Positions 45,101 through 57,100 of a stretch of 64,000 nucleotides of DNA are shown here, piece after piece. The stretch comes from Lineus longissimus (lineage: Eukaryota > Nemertea > Pilidiophora > Heteronemertea > Lineidae). Position numbers and translations under genes: made by a program. The DNA lies in contig NC_088322.1 in the NCBI RefSeq assembly GCF_910592395.1, positions 9,727,431 to 9,791,430 of the forward strand, read 5' to 3'. The stretch's first letter is position 1. Every line of letters begins with the position of its first letter. Under the pieces are notes generated by a model. It was not told the DNA's origin and did no database searches. It saw nothing but the letters and a program-made list of their open reading frames with translations.

Positions 45101-48100
45101 TAGATAAAAAAAGAGGTTTGATAATCTAAAATATCTACGTTATGGACATGGAAAGAAATAATGTTGATACAGAGATTCATGTCAGTTTTTTAAAAATTTA
45201 TTTGTAGTTCAGTGAATTCGCCAGAAGACTGATTCATTGCAGGCGGAACCTCAGTCTATGACTTTTTGAAGAGGAAACGTTCGTGCAAAAGGATAATTAT
45301 GACAGACCTACCCCAATTATAATATCCGAGTTTTGTCTTCTTCACCTCTGGTCCAAATTTTGTCTCGATTGTGAATTCGCATGGGTCGAATTCAAAAGAT
45401 ACATCGAGGTACTTGTGGATAGTCTCGGTCACAAAGGGAAGCTTAAAGGGAAGATGGAGGCAGCAGCCTGCACCGAAGCAGTTGTCTGATAATCGGCATG
45501 TGAGTTTATTTCGAACGCTCTGTGGCAGCAACCTCAAGTTGAGACTCCATGGACAGGTTGGGGCCGGTTGCGTGTTTGTGCAAGCGTCGTCACTCAAAAT
45601 TTTCTGAAGTATAAGAATAGTGTAGAACATCCAGATCACGAATTAAAAGGTGCAGAATCCATCAATGACGACAATATCAGAAAATGAGCTGCTAAAGAAT
45701 CTCCAATGTACAATGTAATTTATCTTAAATTTTCGGGACAATATTCTTGCAAAATGTCAACCGATATCATTGCTTTGTTTGTTGCCTTTGACATTTTAAT
45801 AGCTGCCTGTAACCTAACCTTTGGAGAAATTTACTGATGCGTAGAGGAGTGTACTGATATTTCTAAATCATATATAAGCTTACGTTTGTGCATACAGTGA
45901 CTTACATCAAGTTTAAACAACTTCAGGATGTAGTTGAAGGCAGCCCTGTTCATCTGTCCTCCAAGCTCCTTGAGGAACTTTCCGAGTGACCCATCTCCAG
46001 GTTTGAACGCATCCAGTGAAAAATTTGAATTACAAAGAGGCTGTGGTATCTCCTTATTAGTGAGGACAGTGACATCTATTGGGCAGTCGTTAGTAGCAAG
46101 GCACATCTTAATACCTAGGCTGACGACGAAGACCTTCTTCGTGTCATCTCTTCCGATTGTGTACCTATGAAGAAAGTGAATGATTTTCAATACAGTTGAT
46201 GGTAAACATGATTAGGCTATATTTTCTTTTGGCAAAAATGAGAAGATCCAGACAGAGCTGTAATTTAAAAAAGATGGATGTACATAACATTATGGTAGCC
46301 AAGTCCTAAAGGGCTTCAATAAAAAAACTCACTTATAACATTCTACTCTTGTATCATAGAAATGTAATACTTACGATACAATGATATTTTTTGTAATCTT
46401 CTGCTGCTGAGGTTTCCCTGAAGAAAAAGTACCAAACAAAATTGAAAGAAGAATGTAAAAATATCATGATGATGAACGTCTTTCAGTAACACGGAACATG
46501 GCCGAGACCATAAATCAGATCAGACACCAGGACTGTATTTTTCTCATGAACTGCCCACTCTGGGACACCGAGAGACTGGCCACATGACCATACCGTGGAT
46601 CAATAGAGACAAAGCTTAGGGGTTCAAGGAAGGGACGAGAGACGACAAACAGGTTTATTAGGCCTGGTCATCGAAAATCTGAAAATCGAAGAAGGTGAGG
46701 TAACAAGGAAAACAACGAAATCGTGTCAGCGGGTAATATCTTTTCTCAGTGATGGCTGGCAATTATTCAGTTGTCAAGAGGCCTGAAAAAAATGACGACG
46801 ACTCTCCCTTTAACTTACCCCAATCGAAGACAAAGATGGGTATTGGATGAATGATAGTTTCAAATCCAATCTTTATCATGTATTTGCACACGTCTATGTC
46901 AACGAAGGCTTTGAACGACTTGGTGAAACCGAGAGCTTTAACTGTGAACTCTGCACACGCGTCAATCCGAGTGCAAGTTGGTGATATTTTGTAGTAGAGT
47001 ATCTTCTTCAGTGTCGGGTTGGTGATTGCTGGCAAGGTCAATTTCTTCTTCAAGATTTCACAGTCTGAGGTGGAAAAATGAAAAAGGTATCATCAGTCGC
47101 ATCGATACTGTGTCGACATAATTACATCGGTTGGGGTGCCTGCGTAAAGGTCTATTTGGTATCAGATGTCAAAATCCTCTAATCTGCATGAAGTCACAAA
47201 ATAAATTTAATGCATTTCAATTGATAAATGAAGGCCGGTGATAGTTGTCAAAACAAACTTAGCCGATTGACAAGTCATCCCCTACACTGTTGTCAGGACT
47301 TCTTCAAATTAATGAACAATGCACTTTATGGTAAAACTTGTGAAAATTATTTTGGCAGGAATTGCATAAAAAGTAACAAGAGTTTGTTCTAAGAGACAAT
47401 AAAAGCTCATAAAAGTTAATATGGTTTTCTGTTTTAGGAAGATCACGGATTAATCATGGATATGTCAGATTTCAAATTTGGTTAGCCAAGCTTCCAAATA
47501 GTCACTTCCATTTTAAATAGCATAGGTCCGAGTGTCACAGACGCACCTCAACAGGCTATAGTGTTGATGAAACAAGATTTTGTTGTTTGGAATCTGGCGC
47601 TGATTAGTTAAATAATGACTTACTAAGATCAGCGAGAGCAAGTCTCGCATTCAAATCAGCTCGTGATCCAGTCACCGCCAAATCTTTTGCTTTCAGTGTA
47701 TTCTTTAATTTCTTGATATTCATCACTTCTGGTCTTGGACAAGGTCCACTTGACGAAAGGAGACTCTGAAAGGGAAGATTGGTAATCATCATTTTCTTGG
47801 TGTTCATTATTAAAAATTAGCGAATAATTCTAAAACATGAATTCGCGACAGAGTGACTCGTAATAATGTTGAAATTTAGCAGCGTCATCTTTTAGGAGAC
47901 AAGGATATTTGTTATTCTATTTTGCGAGGGCACAAAAGTATATAAATGTATTAATAAATACCTCTGGAATGCCAAGTTTCTCCAGAACTTCTTTCACCAC
48001 AGCCTTTGCCACTTCCTTAATAACCTTCTTACCAGCCTCTTTGAGGCGCTCTTTCACAGCATCGAGACTGAAGAACTCATCCCAATTCACTGCAAGTAGA

Positions 48101-51100
48101 CATGTCAAACATTGCATATCCATCATTATCCAAGAATGTCATTATCATTCCGTTTAGCATCATCACCATAATCTCCTCCAACCTTAAATTGGCTGCAGCA
48201 AGAGGTGAAATGGATAGTAGTGATTCCTCTCCACCCAAACGTCACTACAAGCATTCCAAATATCCCTTGCAAATAGTTGGACATACATATAGTTGGACAT
48301 AGATTTTAAACTGATGAATACAAAATATGTCAAAATCCTCTAATCTGCGTGAAGTCACAAAATAAGTTTAATGCATTTCAATTGATAATTGAAGGCCGGT
48401 GATAGTTGACAAAACAAACTTAGCCGATTGACAAGTCATCCCCTACACTGTTGTCAGGACTTCTTCAAATTAGTGAACAATGCAGTTTATGGTAAAACTT
48501 GTGAAAATTATTTTGGCAGGAATTGCATAAAAAGTAACAACAGTTTCTTCTAACAGACAATAAAAGCTCATAACAGTTTATATCGATTCCCGTTTTAGGA
48601 AGATCACGGATTAATCATGGATATGTCAGATTTCAAATGTCAGATTCTGATGTCAAAATCCTCTAATCTGCATGAAGTCACAAAATAAGTATAATACATT
48701 TCAATTGATAAATGAAGGCAGGTGATAGTTGTCAGAACAAACTTAGCCGATTGACAAGTCATCCCCTACACTGTTGTCAGGACTTCTTCAAATTAGTGAA
48801 CAATGCAGTATATGGTAAAACTTGTGAAAATTATTTTGGCAGGAATTGCATAAAAAGTAACAACATTTTGTTCTAACAGACAATAAAAGCTCATAACAGT
48901 TTATATGGTTTCCTGTTTAAGGAAGATCACGGATTAATCATGGATATTTCAGATTTCAAATGTCAGATGTCAAAGTCTTCTAATCTGGATGAAGACTCAC
49001 AAAATAAGTATAATACATTTCAATTGATAAAAGAAGGCAGGTGATAGTTGACAGAACAAACTAGGCCGATTGACAAGTCATCCCCTACACTGTTGTCAGG
49101 ACTTCTTCAAATTAGTGAACAATGCAGTTTATGGTAAAACTTGTGAAAATTATTTTGGCAGGAATTGCTTAACAAGTAACAAAAGTTTGTTCTAACAGAC
49201 AATAAAAGCTCATAAACGTTTATAGGGTTTTCTGTTTTAGGAAGATCACGGATTAATCATGGATATTTCTGATTTTTCATGGACAATCGCAAAAAATCAA
49301 GGAAGAATGTGCCCTTTCCTAGATTTTTGTGGTACCAGTGCTACCCTCTGACAAAGACGAACTTTTTTGTAGTTTACTTTGGCAACCACGGAATTGTGTC
49401 CTGGACTGGTGTTAATGGAAGAGATTGCAGAGTCAGGAGAATAACTGACTTACCCTCCGGCCACTGGACACTTCCATCAGGGCGACATATCGGGAGTGGA
49501 ATGACAGCTTCATCTAAAAGAGGCACATCGACAAAACACGAGCTGTGGTCATCTTGGGAGCACGCACCAACATTAAATGAAATCAGTGCTACATTCTCGG
49601 TCTTCTCAAGTTTATAGCTGAAACAGAAATAGAAATAAAATTAAGATATGTACACAGTTTTCAATGCTATCGAAACCTACATGTATGGTGTTTCTTCAGT
49701 CTCAAAAAAAACTGTTTTGCCACAAAACAATCTGGTAAACACGAGGTTAACTCTTTCTACGGTTTTGAAAATAAAGTTGTTCTCATGGTGTAATTATATA
49801 TATTCGTGTCACGGGCATGGCATGGGCTTTCGAGAAGCGTTTTTTATTGAAAAATATTAAACCACATTATGATGCAGTTAGCAGCCATAATAGTCAAACC
49901 TACCCGATGACGATTTCGAGGTCCATGTCAAACATATCGAACTTGATACCAGATGCTAGTGTCCCCTCCTTGTCTATGAAAAAAGAAAATCAGGTCAGAA
50001 TTTACTACATCCACCTTGACTTGTTGAAACATAATGCGACTCCCAGGTCGACTACCCCCGATAAAATGTTCACAATATTCTTCGTTAAGATCTTAATCAG
50101 ATTCCTGTTTGCGTATATGTACATGTTTTATCTTCACATGATTGTTGTGAGATTCTTTGTCAAGATCTTAACTTAAAATCCTACCAGAATCTTATTTGGA
50201 TCTTCCACTTGGGAGACCATTGAATCAAGTCTATTACTCACTCTGATTAATGTGCAGTGGAGACTGTGGAAGACATATGATCCTCTCAGGATAACAGAGA
50301 GTTATTGTCAGTAACTTAAAGTGTGCAGCGTATTTTCGCTCAAGGAAATACAGGCTTGAAACATAGGGGAAGATATAGAAGCAATTTTGGCCCAATATTC
50401 ATCTTATCATATCACTGCCGAACACAAATCATAATCATAGCTCAGAAAAATTGAAGCTCTACCATTTCGACTGTCTGGAAACTTACTGAAATATATATCC
50501 TTGGCCGCCACAGAATATTTCCATTCGTCGACACCAATTTCGAACTTGAAGTCACAAGGATCTAGGCGAACAAATGCGCGGATGGCCTTGTTGAACATCA
50601 TGATCTTCAAGTTCATACAGCACTGCACAGCCAGGCAGTTCTCATCAAACACACAGTGGATTTGTTTTGGCATCTTTAGCTGGATCAAGGGGCATTCTGG
50701 AGTCAGAACAATCAAAAGTTGAAGAGCTAGTCAAGATCGATGTCTACATATACCAGAAACGAGTGCACCTAAAAGCATGGTACTTGAATCACATGCATCA
50801 TATGCATGAGCTTCAGCATGATGAAATGCATGAGCTTTCAGCATGATGAACATTTAGGGAAAGTTTACAACTTCGAAACAGTGAAGTCTTGTCCAAAGAT
50901 GTATCGCATTCCTTTAAACATATTTCGCAACCGATACTATTTTTAGGCATTTATTTGTTCAAAACATTAGTAGAAAATATGGATATAACTTAAGACCAAT
51001 GCAAGAACTTACTTGGTTCGGAATGAAGTATGCGTTCAACCATCAATTGCCTAGAGCCTGTAGTAGCCAGCCTCCTATCAGCAAGCTCATTGCGGAGTTG

Positions 51101-54100
51101 GTCATCTGTTAACTGGTGAGGGTTGAAGCAGGGCTTTGCGTCGATTAGCTCCTTAATCCGTTTTATAACCTGTGCGAGTTGTTTCGTGCTCTCCTTCATA
51201 CCCAAGGCTTTCAGGAATTCAACAACCTTGCCGAGCTTCAGCTTCTTCATATTGAATTTCTTCAGTGTCGTCATTATTTTTTGCCCAAGCTTTGGAAAAC
51301 CTAACTTCGAAAGGAGACTGTTTTTCCCTATAAAAATAACTATGCCAGTCAAATAATTTGCCCACCCATTTAAAGCCTCATCATATTGAAACAATTGAAA
51401 AGCGTAAGGGCTAACAAACGTGGCGTATCATAGAGAGTTTAGTGAAATTGTTTACAGTAACATTAGAGAGAGGTCAGTAGTATACCTTCCAATTTTTCTC
51501 TGATCTTTTGCTCGTTTATGGACACATGTTCATGATTATGTGGATGTACTAGTTTACACAAGTAAGAACGAAATTCGTTCACCGGTGCTGCATCATGAAA
51601 GGAAAATAACTAAAACATAGTATACAACCAGAACTTTATGTTATTTACATACCAGAAAACAAGCCTCGCTTCCTCCTTTTCCCAACTGAAATGATAAGAA
51701 AAAAACTCCTTCTGAAGCAATCATAACGTGTTTTTCATTTCACGAAACAGCTCTCGTGGAGGTCGATAGGCTTAAATGGACAAGGGCTAAAAAACGTAAT
51801 GATGATAAGTGAAAAGATAAATCTCAATAAAAAATCTTCAACGGAAGCAAACGGACAGGTTGTCTTCTATATTTTTCAATATTTTAAACAGGGCAAATCT
51901 TGATCACACTGACCCCCTTGAAACAGCTTTCATGAGGTCAATAGGCCTAGACAGGGCCAATAAACGTAATGTTCATCCAGCTCACACTCTCTAACTTACT
52001 TTTTGCCTTGGCTGCCTCCTTGATCTTACTCCACAATTCAGAACCTCCACCTGAAATCAGGAAATGCTTGATGAAAAAAGTTTGTTTTATATCCTCAAAG
52101 GAGACAGTGTGCAACTTGGGTAAAAACATACACAAAATAGGCAAAAGTCTGCCTCGTTCTGGATTGACCTGGTCTGTGTACTATTTTAGGGCATTCAGGT
52201 TGCAATGCGTTAAGTTCCACTCTGTTTCAGGAATGTATGCGGAAGTGACGTGCTAGATTTTGTAAGATTTTCTCAATATTTTCAGTGTTTTACGGATGTT
52301 CTTGATCATGATGCCGAACAATTGATAGGCGCCCGCGTTGGCATTTCAGGTTTTTTTCTCGAAAACTCTGTAATAGTGATATTTGTTCACAAATTCCCCA
52401 AAATGTCAATGCGAACGCCTGTCCCATTGTTCGACGCCGCGATCAGGAGCTTGAACAATGGGATAGACGTTTACGTTGATGTTTCGGGGGCTTTGCGAAA
52501 ACTCCCTAATATTCCATTACATTATGTTCTCACTCACCAGCGGGTTCGTTTTCTGCCTTTGGTTTCATAGAAGTGCCTGGCTTGGAGGGTCCAGGGGGCA
52601 GACTGTTTACACTTTTGGATCCTGGGCTACCCCAACCAGATGCTTTAACCTCGTCCTGTAAGAACGGAAAGCACGAGTGAGGCAGCTGTTTGTACAAACA
52701 TTTGTTAATGTTCACGCTGCCAGTGAGAAGCTGAATTTGGTCCCATGGCAACGAGAAAATATAAAGACTAGATTGACACGTTGGTCGATCTGACAGACTA
52801 ATAGCAATTCGCGAAGCCTGCACTCTATTTAGGGTCTAAACAAAAGTTGATAGATTGTATTTCCTCAACGGCATAATCTAAATGTTACTCATAATTTATT
52901 TGCCAAAGTGAAGCCACTTCATTCACCAATAAAGAATGGGATAGATGGACTTCGTGGTTTTTGACCTCTTCAGGTACAATCTGAACTCCGTCGCTACGCA
53001 CTACCGGTATCCATCTTGGCTCATAGCCTTACCTTAAAGATATATTTATAATCATTGCAATTTATTTCCCACTTTGGTGGTTCGATCAGTCTTTTCGCAA
53101 GGAAATTCGTAGGATCAATGACTTTACCGGAAGTCTTCTTCATCACAAGATGGATGTGGTTCTGCACAGTCGTGCAGGGTACGTTAGTAGCGACACCTAT
53201 TACTTGACCAGCGTAAACCTGTTAAAGTAACGTGTGTTAAATAGAGAATGTAGTTAAGCACCCGATAAGACAATGTATAACGATAATTTAACAAGGGCGT
53301 TACTGATCGAGATAATGCAAATATATTTAAAGCCAGGGTTAGTGACAAGATTTCTTTTGTACGGTGGCTGGGAAAGGACATCACATGAATTTTTTTTCAA
53401 CATGAAAATTAGCGATCGAGATATTTCTTGAAAAAAAAAAGTTCATGTTGAAAAAGAAAAAAAATGTGATGTCCATTCCCAGCCACCGTAGTTTTAAACC
53501 ACTAGCCTCAGCATATTGGTTATACACTTTTTTCATCTCTTCTGTCACTTCATCAATTAAAAAACAGCCCTTTTGCCTACCTGTCGTTCAGAATAACTTG
53601 AGCCACCCTCCTTCTGTATGGTATCATTAGGATTGACATTGGTGATGTAGACATATGTGTTGGACAGCGAGCCATCTGTTATCAAAATCTTAACCTCTTC
53701 ACGATTGTTCGTCAGTGATATTTTACCAGCAAACGGTGCAACAACCTTATAACAAATAGGCGAACAAATTATATATGTAATTTTTTCTTCATTGAAGAAG
53801 GCGAAAGTGGTATGTGATGATGGCTTTGATCGTGCTTGAAGACAAGATACATAACCCATTGTGGATCACGTTGCAGCCCCACAGATAACTGGATCTGATC
53901 ACAACACGGTATTAGCCATGTGGTCTTTCGATGATAAGATCATACCTGTCACAGGTATCATTAGGTAGGAAAGATCATTTATTTGTATGTGACTTATTTA
54001 TGTATGTGACTTATTTAAAATTTCCTGGCTGAAGTACATGTGATGCATTGTATTGCATCAAAGAAAGTAATTTCGGACATTTACTTTGTTGCTTCAAATT

Positions 54101-57100
54101 ACCTGTGCTCCAACACGGATGGTCAGATCGATTCCTTCGCCGGATCGGTAGCCAATATTTGATGGCCAGAAGCCAGACTTCCTGCACTTCCCAGAACCAG
54201 CCAATCGAGTGGTGCGAGGAAACCGAGCATGTGCTTTCGGACCAAACAGCACGGCGATTATTTGACGAGCAGTGTCGTATCTGAAACAAGATTGGTTGCC
54301 TCGTGAAAGGTTGGTTTTCTGGTAGGTTATTCGCTTTTAATGTTCAGATGAGTGCTGGTTCCATGATGAACATGATAAGACGGTGGCAAAGGAGCTGCCA
54401 ACAGTAACTAGTATAGCGAGTTGGGAGGAATAATGTTGTCCAATTTGAGGCATGCCGAATATCCGCGGCGGCTGCTTAGTCGCTTCCTGGGAGTCGATTC
54501 CTCCTCCCGGCTCCCATTCTATGCGAGACACTGCCACCTGTCAAACAGTCAAAGAATCGCTACAGATTCTAAGTGATACCCTCTAAGGTTTGCGAGTGAC
54601 TTTCTGACAGGTGGGACAAAATGCCAAGTATATACTCTAAATTATTTGAGGTAACTAACAGTAGTATGCCACTACGACAAGGTATGAAACTTAAAGAGAA
54701 GCTGAAATAAACAAATCTTTAGACTTACCCTTTCTTGAGCTTCACATAGGCATCTTTCAGCTTTTGTATGATGTCCGTCACTCGCTGGTACGCCTCGATG
54801 AACGGCTGAGCTATATTTCCCAGGAATGTTTTGAAAGGATCCACAATCACATTGATAACAGCTTGCAAGTCTGCGAGGAACTTTTCCTTCACCTTTTTCT
54901 GTCATAATGGAAGTAAGCATTATAACTCCATCAAATAGAAACAATGCGTTATTCATTTATATTTTGATTTAATATGCATTCCGATCTCGTTGGCCTAGTG
55001 GTTAAGGCGTCCGCCTCGTGAACTGAAGGTCGGAGGTTCGAGGCCCGCTGGTAACCTTTTTCTGATGCGGCCGGTTGGTTAGCCGCCAGCTAGTTAAATA
55101 TAGGGTACAAACTGCCTTCTCACCAGGCGCCTGGCATTAGAGAAAGGAGTTCGGAAGTAAAGTGTGTCTCATAATCCAAAGCTTGCTGGCCCTTTCATTA
55201 GGGGTGACACTATAATAAACAAACTTTTTTTCTTTTTTTTTTATGCATGTACGCTGTTGTAAAGGAAATATCATGTACACTGGTCGAGTTCAAGTGAGCG
55301 CCTTCTGGTTGCTCCTTGATTGATTTCTGTTGAGACCGGGGTAAATAGTATGGGCTCCCAAAAACACTTTCAGCAGGGAAACCTGGAAAAACGCTATTAT
55401 GAGAACTAGATATTATTGTTTTTTTCTATTATCATAATCATTATTATCTTCAAAAGATTTTTTTAAACTGCGCCTTCACAAGAACATATTAATCAACTGG
55501 GGCGAATACAAATAGTCTACCTCTTTACCTTTGCATCTATCTATATTGGTGATTCGCAGAATCGATGCTTTTAAAAAAAAATTGTCCTAACATTTAGGGA
55601 ATTTACGAAGATTCTTTTGGTTTTTCCAATCAATAAATATTTTGACATTTTAAATATTTGTGAATTGAATGAATTGAAGTTATTTGCGAAAATAAACACC
55701 GGCGGAAATATTGCGGTTCACAATAACTTACCATGGTCGTTTTGCCATTTGTCAGTTTAGCGATTGGATCATCACTGGTGGCGATGTCGATGACCCATTT
55801 CTTTCCTCCCTTAACAATGGCTTTGAAAGCCACCTTTACATCCTCCTTTATCTCTGTGTAAATAGTCTTCAGGTCCCACCAGTCTGGTTTCTCGTCTTTT
55901 AGGAAGAAACAGGCGTTCATTGTCGCATTCTTTGCCTCGAGGAAATCTGTCACCGCAAGTTTGATGCTGAAGAAATAACAACGTATCAGGCAAATTGTCT
56001 ACATTAAAGATGACACAGATTATAGATTATGCCTATCTATCCATATCTGATGAAAACGTGAGCGGCAATAATTAAAATCACACAAAGAATATGATAGTTA
56101 GGAAGTCAAGCAATAATTCAATTGCAGCAATCATCAAAATCAAACAAAGTGTAAGTGCTGAGGAGAAAGTGAAGATGACTTGGTCACTAGGTGAGAGAGC
56201 CATCGAGCAGAATTTTCCAGGAAGTAGGCCCTCTCCCATGGAACCCACAACATACCAATGTAGCTTTGAGGTGCGGTCTCTGTGGCTCTCATTAAGGCAA
56301 ACTGAGGCAGCAGCGCAGGGCCGTAGGATCGTTGTGGAAGACAGTGGAAGGCCTATGCTCCAGATGAAGCCAACACGTGAAGTCGATCGGTTAATTTTAT
56401 TGCGACCTTACTTACTTTATGACGCCTTTAAACACAGCAGCTAGGGCTTGTTTTGGAGAATCCTTGAAGTTTTTGACAGAGTCTATAATGGCTTTCACGC
56501 TCTCAAAGATCGTTTTGAATGACCTTCTGAATGTAATGACAGCATCAGTCATTTTCTGAAAAGGTAAACAAATGCTACGTCACACCTAAAATATTTTATA
56601 AACTATTTCTATCAGTGATGACCATCTTTAAACATTCAACCTTAATCATCAAACCCTGAAATCGAGTCAGTGCTCGTTATTCTTCCAAGGCATCGGCGTC
56701 TATTAGAGGAAACATGGGCGAATACAGGAGAGGGGTTCCGGGGGCTCACCCCCCTCCCCCTCAATGGGTCCGTTAAATATTTTTTTCAAACGTATTCTAG
56801 ATATTGAAAACGGACTATAATCACATCTTGATTAAAAAGTTTTCCTGGGACAGACCTCAGCTTTTTGGTGCGCCACGATGATCAAGATTATCACATGGTG
56901 AACCCCCTTCCCAACCAAAGTTCCTAGATCTGCTCAAGGGAAACAATGTTCTGAGAGACGTAGAGCTAATACGAAGGCCAACCATCTGGTGAGCTTGCTG
57001 CCGAAACACATCAACACCTCGTTGATAAACTCTTTCCCCTGTCTTATTGGAAAGGTCATTGTATTTTTGTTAATTCCTTCATTGACAACGAAGTTATAAC

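Noticed and set aside
52250-52570. Plus-strand frame of 106 codons
   Set aside because: It runs across the E18-E19 intron and antisense of E18; no motif or initiation context supports it.
54985-55056. Possible tRNA gene
   Set aside because: A and B boxes are good but the 5' and 3' acceptor strands do not pair and the body continues into a SINE with a T-rich tail and target duplication.
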